DNA of 64,000 nt, from positions 1-64,000 of the forward strand of contig NZ_LROS01000018.1 of NCBI RefSeq assembly GCF_001675165.1, given 5' to 3'. This DNA comes from Clostridium ragsdalei P11 (GTDB lineage: Bacteria > Bacillota > Clostridia > Clostridiales > Clostridiaceae). The notes beneath the pieces were generated by a model that was not told where the DNA came from, did no database searches, and was given only the letters and a program-made list of their open reading frames with translations. The position numbers were made by a program, and so were the translations under genes. Below, one piece after another: positions 25,621-34,733 of this stretch; position 1 is the first letter of the stretch, and every line of letters begins with the position of its first letter.

Positions 25621-27054
25621 CTATTTAATTGTTGACGGATTTAGGTCTATTTCAAAAGGACCAACTGAGGAGAAAGTATATTGAATGTGATTTAATTTTA
25701 ACTTGTCTCCTATTTCATTTTTTAGTTGATAAAAGACTTTAATATTACCATTATTTTGGCTAATGTTACTCTCACCATCTCCATCAGTAACGCTTTCAAA
25801 TAAAATATTTAAAGTTTGTAATCTTGAATTGCTGTCATTTATATAATTGTAAATTAATTCTATACTGTTATTTGATAAACGGTTTATACTAATAATTTTG
25901 AATTTAAATCCCTTATAGTTAACTATTTTGTTTAAAATGCTTTTGCCTGATTTGGGAACATCTAATTCTAAGTTAAAATCAGAAGTTTCATTGTTATAAT
26001 TATTAAGATCATTATTAATAGCATTAAAATTAATACTATCAGTATGATAAACTACATTTGAAACAGTTAACTTTAACTTTTTGCCAGTGAATTTGCTTAA
26101 ATCAAATAAAGATTCATTTCCTTGATCTAAATAATTAATATTGTTATGTCCATATACTGCGTTATTATATTCATCAGAAATTATAATATGGGAATCTTGT
26201 ATAGAATTATTATTTATTAATTTTGCACTAATTGGTTCTTCTAATCCTAATTTTTTACTTTCTTCAAAGGTTCCTCGATTAACTTTATCTATCATTTTAG
26301 ATTTAAAATCTGGTAAGGTATCTGTAAAATAATAATCTACTTTTAAAATATTTCTCTCTCTTTTTAATGAAGTCACGTTTAGTGTAGTTATTCCATTAGT
26401 TGCAGTATATAAAATTTTTAATTTAGCAGCTTCTTTAAAATCAGAACTTTTTAGTTTAAAAGTTGCTTTAGTAAACTTTTTATCATTATCTACAATACTT
26501 AAAGTATAACTATTAGCTTTTTTTACTTTACCATTGTATTCTGCTCTGTATGAACCTATGCGATTATCTGGCATCATGGCAAGATTGTTGCTTCTACGAA
26601 GTTTGTAGAAATTACCATGATTGTCTTTAATAGTGTAATAAGATCGCTTAAGTTCTTCTGGTTCGATGGTTAAAGTAACTATAATTTTGCTTTTGTCTAC
26701 ATACATATTAGCTAAAGTTATATTATCTTGTTGAATACTGTTTTTAAGAATTTTTGGCTTATCTGAAGAAACTTTTACTTCTCCAATACCAGATATGACA
26801 GTGAGTTTTTCTATCATATTAGCTAAAACATTCTTTTGTGATATGAGTATAGGAATAATTATCAGAAAGATGACTGCTGCTGCAATAAAATTTCTTTTAC
26901 TCTTAGATTTCTTAGGATTTATTTTACTAATGATATCTTTACAGATTTTTTTCTTTTCAATTTCGTTGAGGTCATTACTACTAAATTCATTTTCATTTAT
27001 ATTAACATCATTTAAAAGTTTTAAAACATCATCTTCATTTAAATTTAAATTCAT
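25621..27054 (-). CDS. Membrane-anchored DUF4179-type protein, probable anti-sigma factor
   Basis: A 477-residue protein with a cytoplasmic N-terminus of about 55 residues, one membrane helix (about 57-75, FIAAAVIFLIIIPILI) and a large outside domain. This layout, and the gene position directly after an ECF sigma gene, are those of DUF4179/RsiV-like anti-sigma factors, which hold the sigma factor at the membrane until a signal arrives. The start codon overlaps the end of the sigma gene by four bases and GGAGG lies inside that gene, so translation is coupled. The outer domain gives no further clue to the signal. Confidence 0.75.
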   Translation of the reverse strand: MNLNLNEDDVLKLLNDVNINENEFSSNDLNEIEKKKICKDIISKINPKKSKSKRNFIAAAVIFLIIIPILISQKNVLANMIEKLTVISGIGEVKVSSDKPKILKNSIQQDNITLANMYVDKSKIIVTLTIEPEELKRSYYTIKDNHGNFYKLRRSNNLAMMPDNRIGSYRAEYNGKVKKANSYTLSIVDNDKKFTKATFKLKSSDFKEAAKLKILYTATNGITTLNVTSLKRERNILKVDYYFTDTLPDFKSKMIDKVNRGTFEESKKLGLEEPISAKLINNNSIQDSHIIISDEYNNAVYGHNNINYLDQGNESLFDLSKFTGKKLKLTVSNVVYHTDSINFNAINNDLNNYNNETSDFNLELDVPKSGKSILNKIVNYKGFKFKIISINRLSNNSIELIYNYINDSNSRLQTLNILFESVTDGDGESNISQNNGNIKVFYQLKNEIGDKLKLNHIQYTFSSVGPFEIDLNPSTIK

Positions 27055-27615
27055 TTTGATACCTCCACTTCACCCGAAATATTTAATTTTCTTATAATCG
27101 AGTTTTTAGTACGCCATAGCCTATTGTAGATAGCTCCTTTTGATAAATTAAAATTTTTACACAAGCTGTCCATATCTTGATCCAAAATGTATTTTCGTAT
27201 AAACAGTTCTCTGTCCAGCGTATGCTCATATTGTAAAAGCTTTATCAATTCTTCTTTTTTTTTCTTTCAATATATATTCATTTTCAACATCAGTGTTAGA
27301 GAGTAACATTTGTTCTTCTATTTGAAGGTTGTCCTGTTTAGCTAAGCTTCTTTTATAATCTATAGCCTTATATTTGCTTACAGCTAAAAGCCAATTTTTA
27401 AATGAAGATTTTTCAGGATTATATAAGTGGCTTTTATTCCATATTAAAAGATATACATCATTAATACATTCTTTTGCATTTTCGTAATTATCGTTTCCAA
27501 GTACATTTAGTACAATTTTAAAAACTAAATTGCAGTAAGTATTAATTATGTATTCTAAGGCTGCAGGATTTTTTCCCTTAAGTTCTAATAAAAAGTTTTT
27601 ATCGTTAATTTTCAT
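27051..27615 (-). pseudogene. ECF sigma factor gene with a frameshift in a nine-A run
   Basis: The first frame (27615-27226, 129 residues) encodes sigma region 2: YCNLVFKIVLNVLG, AKECINDVYLLIWN and FKNWLLAVSKYKAIDYKR. The second (to 27051) encodes region 4: DRELFIRKYILDQDMDSL and LSKGAIYNRLWRTKNSI. The join lies at nine A on the reverse strand (27255-27263). With eight A the frames join into one protein of about 187 residues with normal spacing. It may be a true mutation, a sequencing error, or a site of polymerase slippage or +1 frameshifting. AAAGGAG precedes the ATG. The four-base overlap with the downstream partner gene is intact. Confidence 0.8.
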
Positions 27616-27760
27616 TTTTAACTCCTTTCGTCTTATCTTATCACTAATTAATACGGATAATATAGTTAGTATTTCACAATATTTATTTTGACATTTTGGG
27701 TGAAAGGAGAATGCCTATTAATTTGTCGAATTCACGTTATCATAAGTGATTTGTTAAGTA

Positions 27761-27770
27761 AGTAGACAAG
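27761..27770. promoter_or_regulatory. Candidate operator of the FadR-type regulator (own gene)
   Basis: AGTAGACAAG occurs here and again at 29131-29140 before the transketolase operon. Its reverse complement, CTTGTCTACT, fits the TNGT-N-AC pattern of FCD-type GntR operators. This suggests autoregulation. Confidence 0.5.
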
Positions 27771-27906
27771 TTACAAAAAATATAATATACTTTATATTGA
27801 GAAAAAGGAAAAAATACTAAACGACCTACTATATAAAGTTAAAAAATATACAAAGTTATGTTCTCGATATAAATAAAAATTATATTTTTTCTATGAGGTG
27901 ATTTCT

Positions 27907-28608
27907 ATGAGTTTTAATCCAGTATCGAGTAAAAAATTATATCTTCAGATTTACAATCAGATTCTTTCACAAATTCAGTTGGGGATATTTAAGATAGGAG
28001 ACAAATTACCGCCAGAAAGAGAGTTGTGTACGCAATTCAATGTAAGCCGTGCACCTGTCAGGCAGGCTCTAAGTGCTTTAGAATTGAACGGATATATTTA
28101 TTCCCGTCAGGGTGAAGGTGTTTTTGTCATGAGTACCCAGCCAAATATCGGTGACAATAAGTCAAATGTGATGATGGAATCGGTGACTCCGGAAGAGATT
28201 GTTGAAGCAAGGATGAATATTGAGCCTATAATTTCTAAATTTGCAGCTGAAAGAGCTACAGATGAGGAAATTAGGAACATAAAGAAGATTGAAAATAAAT
28301 TCGAAGAAGAAGCAAATGAGGGCATTTACAATCCGGAAACAGATGAAAAATTGCACAGTGAGATAGCAAAGGCTTCTCATAATGATTTGTTTATCAAATT
28401 TATAAATGATATAAACAATGTGATGAGAGATCAGAAAATGTGGGTTTTCCTTCGTGATAGAACCGTTACTAAACCAGAATACAGGGATATTAATGTAAGT
28501 GAACACAAGGAGATTGTCAAATCCATTGAAAGTGGAAATGGTGAAGAGGCAATGGAAAAAATGACTAAACACATGAATAACCTGTACGACAGGTACTGGA
28601 AGGAATAA
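27907..28608 (+). CDS. FadR-type GntR-family regulator (FCD domain)
   Basis: A 233-residue regulator with a winged helix (about 8-75: GIFKIGDKLPPERELCTQF and SRAPVRQALSALELNGYIY) and a helical FCD effector domain (about 95-225) with metal-site-type histidines in DEKLHSEIAKASHNDLF and VSEHKEIVKSIESG. FCD regulators usually sense sugar acids or other organic acids. GAGGTGAT precedes the ATG at 27907. The same decamer lies upstream of this gene and upstream of the transketolase-SDR-MFS operon, so it probably controls that operon. Confidence 0.9.
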   Translation: MSFNPVSSKKLYLQIYNQILSQIQLGIFKIGDKLPPERELCTQFNVSRAPVRQALSALELNGYIYSRQGEGVFVMSTQPNIGDNKSNVMMESVTPEEIVEARMNIEPIISKFAAERATDEEIRNIKKIENKFEEEANEGIYNPETDEKLHSEIAKASHNDLFIKFINDINNVMRDQKMWVFLRDRTVTKPEYRDINVSEHKEIVKSIESGNGEEAMEKMTKHMNNLYDRYWKE

Positions 28609-28621
28609 GAGATAATATAAT

Positions 28622-28732
28622 GGGAGTTGTTGCACTAAGTAACTTAACATACAATATGTTGTTTTATAAATTAAAAACCAATGCAACATGTTGTAGAGTT
28701 TATTCTTGGTTCAACAACTCCTAGTTTTTTTG
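28622..28732 (+). terminator. Long hairpin terminator after the FadR-type gene
   Basis: GGAGTTGTTG and CAACAACTCC form the 10-bp base of an imperfect stem of about 40 bp (ATGTTGTT with AACATGTT near the apex), followed by seven T at 28725-28731. The remaining 28741-29080 has no open reading frame with a ribosome site and nothing I recognise. Confidence 0.75.
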
Positions 28733-29085
28733 TTTGATATTATGTTAACAAAGATAATCCTGAACAACTTATATTTTCATTGTCTTATCGGAATACCATT
28801 ATTTATAATATTCTTCGCAATACCATGTAATCTCTTCAACATTTTTCTATAGAGAATGTTATGTACCTCTCTCTTAATTCTTAGGAAGTGCTCATTAACT
28901 AAGAAACCTGGAATCATGCCAGCATATCTGAGCTTTTCTAACTTTATTTATCTAAGTTTTGCTCATATAAGAATAGAAAAATTTTCACATAAAACGATTT
29001 CACAGAAATCAAGATATAGTGTGGTGTCAGTAACGTTTTATTTTTCTGAAATTTAAGAAAAGAGAAAAAATTTTTAAATTTATTG

Positions 29086-29113
29086 TTGACAAAAGTTGAA
29101 TCCAAAGTATAAT
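29086..29113 (+). promoter_or_regulatory. Promoter of the transketolase operon
   Basis: TTGACA (29086-29091), a 16-base spacer and TATAAT (29108-29113). The FadR-type site at 29131 lies just after the expected start, a good place for repression. Confidence 0.8.
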
Positions 29114-29129
29114 AAAATCATAGGATACT

Positions 29130-29146
29130 TAGTAGACAAGTATACA
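29130..29146. promoter_or_regulatory. Candidate FadR-type operator of the transketolase operon
   Basis: TAGTAGACAAGTATAC; its reverse complement contains TTGTCTACTA, a full match to TNGT-NN-ACNA. The core decamer is shared with 27761-27770. Confidence 0.55.
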
Positions 29147-29175
29147 ATATAATAAATATTAACGAGGTGATTGAT

Positions 29176-30009
29176 ATGAAAGATATAAGTGTTGAAGAAT
29201 TGAAACAAAAAGCTATTGAACTTAGGAAAACAGCCCTTACTATGATTTATGAAGCAGGATCTGGGCACCCAGGTGGCTCCCTATCTTCAGCTGATATAGT
29301 AGCAGCACTTTATTTTAAGGAAATGAATATTGACCCTAAAAATCCTAATTGGGAGGATCGTGACAGATTTATTTTATCTAAAGGTCATGTTTGTCCAATT
29401 CAGTATGCTGCATTAGCATTACAGGGATTTTTTCCGTATGAAACTATACACACATTAAGACAGTATGGATCAATCCTTCAAGGACATCCAAACATGAATA
29501 AGTGTCCAGGCATAGACATCTCTACTGGTTCTCTAGGCCAAGGTCTCTCTGTAGGAGTTGGTATGGCGATTGCTGGTAAGCGAGATGAAAAAGATTACAG
29601 GGTATTTGTTATAGTAGGAGATGGAGAAAGCCAGGAAGGGCAGATATGGGAAGCAGTTGAAACTGCAGTTAAATATCAATTAGATAATTTAGTTGTATTT
29701 GTTGATGATAATGGACTTCAATGTGATGGTGCTTGTAAAGATATTATGCCAACTCAAGATATAGAAAAGAAATTTAATGCATTTGATTTTGAAACAAGAA
29801 GAATTAATGGACATTCTATGGAAGAAATAGTTGAAACTTTAGACTATATAAGAGAAGTAAAGAATGGAAAACCTAAATGTATTGTAATGAATACTGTAAA
29901 GGGTAAAGGAGTATCATTTATGGAAAATGTAGCTTCATGGCATGGAGTTGCCCCTAATGATGAAGAATATAAACAAGCTATGGAAGAATTAGAAGGAGGT
30001 TTAAAGTAA
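29176..30009 (+). CDS. Transketolase, N-terminal subunit
   Basis: A 277-residue thiamine diphosphate-binding half of a split transketolase. GSGHPGGSLSSADIVAALYF near 25 and ISTGSLGQGLSVGVGMAIAG are typical, and the TPP-metal motif is GDGESQEGQIWEA. It pairs with the next gene product to move two-carbon ketol units between sugar phosphates. GAGGTGAT lies four bases before the ATG at 29176; an in-frame GTG at 29167 sits on that site. Its stop codon overlaps the start of the second subunit by one base, so the two are made together. Being next to a dehydrogenase and a transporter points to a dedicated catabolic role. Confidence 0.92.
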   Translation: MKDISVEELKQKAIELRKTALTMIYEAGSGHPGGSLSSADIVAALYFKEMNIDPKNPNWEDRDRFILSKGHVCPIQYAALALQGFFPYETIHTLRQYGSILQGHPNMNKCPGIDISTGSLGQGLSVGVGMAIAGKRDEKDYRVFVIVGDGESQEGQIWEAVETAVKYQLDNLVVFVDDNGLQCDGACKDIMPTQDIEKKFNAFDFETRRINGHSMEEIVETLDYIREVKNGKPKCIVMNTVKGKGVSFMENVASWHGVAPNDEEYKQAMEELEGGLK

Positions 30010-30941
30010 TGAGTATGATGAAAAAAGCAACAAGACAAGCTTTTGGAGATGAAATATTAGCATTAGGAAAAAAGAATAAAAACATATATGTTGTTGATAT
30101 AGATATTGGTAAATCCTGCAAAACTGGAGAATTCTCAAAGCAGTTACCTAATCAACATATAAATGTTGGTATAGCTGAACAAAATGCTTGTGGAGTTGCT
30201 GCAGGGCTTGCGACAACTGGGAAAATACCATTTGTAAGTACATATGCTATATTTGGCTCTTTAAGAATGGGTGAGCAGATAAGACAAGAGGTTTGTTATC
30301 CAAATCTAAATGTTAAAATTGCTTGTTCTCATGGTGGACTTACTCCTGCTAATGATGGTGCTAGTCATCAATGTATAGAGGATATGGGAGTTCTTAGAAC
30401 TTTGCCAAACATGACAGTAGTTATGGGTGCTGATTATTATTCTACTAAAAAGCTAGTACAACAAGCAGCAGAAATTTATGGACCTGTATATCTTCGTTTT
30501 ACAAGAGATGCTATTCCAGTAATATATGATGAAAATGAAGAGTTTACAATAGGCAAAGCAAAGAAGATAAAAGACGGAAAAGATATAGCTATTATTGCTA
30601 ATGGAGATACTGTATATCTAGCATTAGAAGCATCTAAAAAATTAGAAAAGGAAGGAATTTCTGTAAAGCTATTAGATATGCATACAATTAAGCCTTTAGA
30701 TAGAGAAGCAGTAGTTGAATGTTTGAATGTTGGAAAGATAATTACGGTTGAGGACCATAACATTATAAATGGTCTAGGGAGTGCAGTATGTGAAGTAGTT
30801 GCCGAAGAAGGAAAAGGTAAAGTAGTAAGAATAGGGGTTCAAGATCAGTTTGGACAGTCTGCACCTTATGAAAAGCTTATGGAAATTAACGGAATTACTA
30901 TAACTAATATAGTAAAAACAGCTAAGGAAATGCTAAAGTAA
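30009..30941 (+). CDS. Transketolase, C-terminal subunit
   Basis: A 310-residue second half of the split transketolase, with the pyrimidine-binding domain (about 1-170: VDIDIGKSCKTGEF, HINVGIAEQNACGVAAGLAT with the catalytic Glu) and the C-terminal transketolase domain (about 190-305). GGAGG lies inside the first gene. Split transketolases occur in archaea and clostridia and are also used in special pathways for unusual sugars, so the substrate cannot be assumed to be from the pentose phosphate pathway. Confidence 0.92.
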   Translation: MSMMKKATRQAFGDEILALGKKNKNIYVVDIDIGKSCKTGEFSKQLPNQHINVGIAEQNACGVAAGLATTGKIPFVSTYAIFGSLRMGEQIRQEVCYPNLNVKIACSHGGLTPANDGASHQCIEDMGVLRTLPNMTVVMGADYYSTKKLVQQAAEIYGPVYLRFTRDAIPVIYDENEEFTIGKAKKIKDGKDIAIIANGDTVYLALEASKKLEKEGISVKLLDMHTIKPLDREAVVECLNVGKIITVEDHNIINGLGSAVCEVVAEEGKGKVVRIGVQDQFGQSAPYEKLMEINGITITNIVKTAKEMLK

Positions 30942-30997
30942 TAAAAAATTGTAAAGATGTAATTATACATTAAATAAATTGTGAGGAGAGATAATTT

Positions 30998-31756
30998 ATG
31001 TTTAAATTAAATGGAAGAGTAGCAATAGTAACAGGAGCTGGTTCACCAAAAGGAATAGGACGTACTATAGCATTGACACTTGCAAAGCAGGGAGCTGCAG
31101 TTGTTATAGCAGATTTGAATACTGAAGGTGTAAAGGATACTGTAAAAGTTGTTAAAGAAGCCGGTGGAAAAGCGCTAGGAGTAACATTGGATGTTACAAG
31201 CAAGGAATCAAACGAAGCTATGGTGGAAAAGGTGCTTAAAGAATATGGAAGAATAGATATCCTTATAAACAATGCAGGTATCTCACAGAAGGTTACTGTT
31301 GAAGATATGACATTAGATGATATGAAGAGAATATTTAATGTAAACGTGTTCGGATTATTCTTGTGTACTCAGGCTGTAATGAAAGTGATGAAGAAACAGA
31401 AATACGGCAGAATAATAAGTCTTTCTTCAGTATCAGGCAAAAGAGGTGGCGGAATATTTGGTGGTGCACACTATTCAGCATCAAAGGCTGCAGTATTAGG
31501 ATTCTCAAAGAACCTTGCTCGTGAAGTAGCACTTGATGGAATAACAGTAAACAGTGTTGCTCCAGGACTTATTAACACAGAAATATGGAAATCACTTCCC
31601 AAAGAACAGGCTGACGCAATTATTGGGAATATACCTATAGGAAGACCAGGAGAAACACAGGAAATTGCATCAACAATTGCTTTCCTTGCTTCAGAAGAAG
31701 CTTCATACATAACAGGTGAGGATATAGACATCAATGGTGGACAACATATGGATTAA
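30998..31756 (+). CDS. Short-chain dehydrogenase/reductase
   Basis: A 252-residue classical SDR. The cofactor loop is TGAGSPKGIGRTIA (about 11-24), followed by an acidic residue in VIADLNTEG that favours NAD over NADP. NNAGISQ, the catalytic Ser in LSSVSGKRGGG and YSASK (Tyr-x-x-x-Lys) are present, as is the C-terminal GEDIDINGGQ. It oxidises an alcohol or reduces a ketone; in this operon probably a polyol or sugar. GAGGAGAG precedes the ATG. It follows the transketolase genes by 56 bp. Confidence 0.9.
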   Translation: MFKLNGRVAIVTGAGSPKGIGRTIALTLAKQGAAVVIADLNTEGVKDTVKVVKEAGGKALGVTLDVTSKESNEAMVEKVLKEYGRIDILINNAGISQKVTVEDMTLDDMKRIFNVNVFGLFLCTQAVMKVMKKQKYGRIISLSSVSGKRGGGIFGGAHYSASKAAVLGFSKNLAREVALDGITVNSVAPGLINTEIWKSLPKEQADAIIGNIPIGRPGETQEIASTIAFLASEEASYITGEDIDINGGQHMD

Positions 31757-31783
31757 CCCATAAAATTCCTTACTATATTATAG

Positions 31784-31819
31784 TATAGGATATCTGGTTG
31801 AGTGCTAAGATATCCTATA
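31784..31819. terminator. Hairpin between the SDR and MFS genes
   Basis: TATAGGATATCT and AGATATCCTATA form a 12-bp perfect stem with a 12-base loop. No T run follows, so it may be a partial terminator or a processing or stability element. Further on, TAATCGTTTACGAATTA (31917-31933) is a weak palindrome; otherwise the 325-base gap is AT-rich without further features. Confidence 0.5.
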
Positions 31820-32081
31820 TTATAAACGAGATATTCTTAATAGCTTTTTGATAAATTTACATTTTTATATCAAAATAATGAAATTAATTTCCACAACTAT
31901 AATTTAAATACAGTAGTAATCGTTTACGAATTATCTTAAAATTGTATCAAATTCATATTTTGAAATAAGCGAGATTGGCCTAGGATAGAAGTGAAGATAT
32001 ATATACTTAATTGATTAATGAAGAATGAAGATATTTGATGAAAAATTAGAAAATGCTATAAATTTATTTGGAGGTAGTATT

Positions 32082-33410
32082 ATGGATGTAAAACAGATTG
32101 AGGCTTCAACGGTCAAAAAAGTCACATTAAGACTAATTCCGTTTCTGTTTATATGTTTCGCAATAGCAATAATGGATAGGGTAAACATTGGATTTGCTGC
32201 ATTAACAATGAACGCAGAGCTTGGTTTTTCCAGTGCTGTTTATGGATTTGGTGCTGGAATATTCTTCATCGGATACTTTATATTTGAGGTACCAGGAAGT
32301 GCAATAATGACTAAATGGGGAGCAAGAAAATGGATTGCAAGGATAATGATTTCTTGGGCATTCATTGCAGGGGCTATGTCTCTTATAAAAACTCCGGTAC
32401 AATTCTATATAATTAGATTTCTTTTAGGAGCAGCGGAAGCTAGTTTCTATCCATGCATGGTATGGTATTTAAGTAATTTCTATCAAAGTAAGAATCATGC
32501 TAAAGCTATAGCTGGATTCATGCTTGCAATACCAGCAGCCAATGCAATAGGTTCTCCAATAGCGACTGTATTGTTAGGTACAAATGTGTTTGGGTTAGCA
32601 GGATGGCAGAGTCTGTTTGTATTGGAAGGTATACCATGTCTGATCTTAGGTATAATATGTCTATTCTATCTTGATGATAAAATCGAAGACGTAAAGTGGC
32701 TGACAAAGGAAGAATTAAATTGGCTTATAGATGTTACAACAAAGGAAAGACTTCATAAAGAGAAAGCAAAACGCTATACATTCATGGATGCTTTAAAGGA
32801 TAGGGATGTGCTGGTAATGTCCTTAGGTTATTTTTGCTGGATGACAGGTTACTATGGAATAAATATGTTCCTTCCGACTATTACTAAAGGAATATCTGCA
32901 TCATTTAAGCTCAGCACTATGGGGTTAGGATGGCTTGTAGGAGCGATGTACCTTTGTGCTATGGTTGTTATGTATCTGGTTGGTAACCATTCTGACAAGA
33001 CTAATGAAAGACGTCTTCATGTTTTTGGATGTTTAGTAATAAGTGCAGCTGCAATGGTAGCAAGTGCTTATGTTGCAAAATTCAGTGTAATAGGAGCTTT
33101 CGTGTTATTAACTATCTCTGTATGTGGAGCATTTGGTTCATATTCACCATTCTGGGCAATTCCACCTTCATTCTTAACTGGTGCTGCTTCAGCAGGTGCT
33201 ATAGCCCTTATAAACAGTATAGGTAACCTTGGAGGATTCTTTGGACCTTATATTGTTGGATACATCAAAGATATAACAGGCTCCTTCAATGCAAGTATGA
33301 TATTTCTTGCAGTTGTGTTAGCCTTAGGTGGTATTATTATTGGATTTTTAATTAAGATTTCAGGTGAAGTTGTAGTCCTTGATGAAGAGGAGAAAAATAG
33401 TTTAATATAA
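32082..33410 (+). CDS. MFS transporter, anion:cation symporter type
   Basis: A 442-residue transporter with 12 membrane segments. RVNIGFAALTMNAELGFS after the first helix and GSAIMTKWGARKWIARIMI in the loop between helices 2 and 3 are characteristic of the ACS family, which takes up sugar acids, tartrate, phthalate and similar organic anions. The start at 32082 has GGAGGTAG five bases upstream; an in-frame ATG at 32025 lacks a site. It lies between the SDR and phosphofructokinase genes in the same direction and probably imports the substrate of this pathway. Confidence 0.9.
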   Translation: MDVKQIEASTVKKVTLRLIPFLFICFAIAIMDRVNIGFAALTMNAELGFSSAVYGFGAGIFFIGYFIFEVPGSAIMTKWGARKWIARIMISWAFIAGAMSLIKTPVQFYIIRFLLGAAEASFYPCMVWYLSNFYQSKNHAKAIAGFMLAIPAANAIGSPIATVLLGTNVFGLAGWQSLFVLEGIPCLILGIICLFYLDDKIEDVKWLTKEELNWLIDVTTKERLHKEKAKRYTFMDALKDRDVLVMSLGYFCWMTGYYGINMFLPTITKGISASFKLSTMGLGWLVGAMYLCAMVVMYLVGNHSDKTNERRLHVFGCLVISAAAMVASAYVAKFSVIGAFVLLTISVCGAFGSYSPFWAIPPSFLTGAASAGAIALINSIGNLGGFFGPYIVGYIKDITGSFNASMIFLAVVLALGGIIIGFLIKISGEVVVLDEEEKNSLI

Positions 33411-33514
33411 ATATTAAATGGTAAAATGAGATTCCGGCAGCTGGATTAAAATGGTTGCTGGAATTACTAAAAGTTTGAGTGAATTATATTCAAATAAAAG
33501 AGAGTGATATGAGA

Positions 33515-34468
33515 ATGAAAAGATTAGGTGTTTTAACAAGTGGAGGAGATTCTCCAGGAATGAATGCTGCTATTAGAGCGGTAGTTAAATCAGCAAATCA
33601 TTATGGTATAGAAGTTTTAGGAATAAAGCATGGGTACACAGGTTTGATAAAGGGTGAGGTAATACCGCTAGGTGATCATGAGGTTGATAGAATCGCAGAA
33701 AATGGTGGAACAATACTGAAAACTGCCAGATGTCCTGAATTTATGGAAGAGCAGGGAAGGCAAATGGCTGTGGAAACCATAAAAAAGCTTGGTGTAGAAG
33801 GATTAGTTGTAATTGGAGGAGATGGTTCTTTCAATGGAGCAGAAAAACTCAGCGAGCTGGGAGTTAATGTTGTAGGACTTCCTGGAACAATAGACAATGA
33901 CTTAGCTTATACCGAGTACTCTATAGGATTTGATACAACTTTAAACACTGTTATGGATTGTATAGGTAAAATAAAAGATACGGACTCGTCTCATGAAAAA
34001 ACAACAATTGTAGAGGTTATGGGAAGATACTGTGGAGATCTGGCGTTGTATTCTGCTTTAGCTGGCGGTGGCGAGATAATATCTACTCCTGAAAGAAAAT
34101 TGGATTTAGATACTATATGTTCAAAATTGCAGGATAACATAAACAAAGGTAAACTTGATAACATAATAATAATAACCGAAAGAATGTATGACATAGAAAA
34201 ACTTGGAAAATGCATACAGGAAAAGCTGAATATTACTATAAGAAGTACAGTCTTAGGATATATACAGAGAGGTGGGGAACCATCAGTTTTTGATAGGATT
34301 CTAGCAAGCAAAATGGGTGTCAGGGCTGTAGAACTGCTAATACTTGGAGAGAGATGCAGAGCTGTAGGAATCAGAAACAACAAAATAATAGATGTGGACT
34401 TTAGAAAAGTAAATTGTGTAGATTCAGGAAAAGATAAGGAATATGATCTTTTAAATCAACTCTTATAA
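33515..34468 (+). CDS. pfkA: 6-phosphofructokinase, ATP-type
   Basis: A 317-residue kinase with LTSGGDSPGMNAAIRAVV (ATP-binding), VIGGDGSFNGAEKL and LPGTIDNDLAYTEYSIGFDT with the catalytic Asp, MGRYCGDLALYSALAGG, and the C-terminal LGYIQRGGEPS. The expected reaction is fructose 6-phosphate plus ATP to fructose 1,6-bisphosphate. Its place at the end of a regulator-transketolase-SDR-MFS cluster suggests a special copy for this pathway rather than the housekeeping enzyme, and its sugar phosphate substrate could differ. I prefer the ATG at 33515 (six bases after GAGAGTGAT) over 33509. Confidence 0.9.
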   Translation: MKRLGVLTSGGDSPGMNAAIRAVVKSANHYGIEVLGIKHGYTGLIKGEVIPLGDHEVDRIAENGGTILKTARCPEFMEEQGRQMAVETIKKLGVEGLVVIGGDGSFNGAEKLSELGVNVVGLPGTIDNDLAYTEYSIGFDTTLNTVMDCIGKIKDTDSSHEKTTIVEVMGRYCGDLALYSALAGGGEIISTPERKLDLDTICSKLQDNINKGKLDNIIIITERMYDIEKLGKCIQEKLNITIRSTVLGYIQRGGEPSVFDRILASKMGVRAVELLILGERCRAVGIRNNKIIDVDFRKVNCVDSGKDKEYDLLNQLL

Positions 34469-34578
34469 AATTATATTGTTAGGAAGGAGATATTGATACG
34501 GCATTAGTTACTACTGTTCTATTTTTTCTTCATTATGACTTATTTAAATATTAATGAATAATATAAAAAAATTGCGAA

Positions 34579-34733
34579 GCAAAGCTTTTGAAAATAACAG
34601 AGTTCAAATAACAAAGAACAGATAAAGATGATTTCCATCGTACCTCAGGAAATCTATAATTTTAATATTTTCTGACATTAGGAAGAAAATTATCCTTATT
34701 TGATATTTGCACTTTGCACTTTGTTCTTTAAAA
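34579..34733. repeat. Long palindromic intergenic element A, copy 2
   Basis: This is the reverse complement of 6155-6311 with few changes. The apex region reads CCATCGTACCTCAGG. It lies between the convergent pfk and nrdJ genes. Confidence 0.8.

Noticed and set aside
27724-27730. TGTCGAA as a Spo0A box for the sigma factor operon
   Set aside because: A single 7-mer about 110 bases from the start with no matching -10 in a suitable place; expected by chance in a window of this size.
28162-28689. 175-residue reading frame on the reverse strand
   Set aside because: Antisense to the FadR-type regulator gene, no ribosome site, composition of a shadow frame.
28856-29056. 66-residue reading frame on the plus strand before the transketolase operon
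   Set aside because: Poor ribosome site, no recognisable similarity, and a strong promoter just downstream belongs to another gene.
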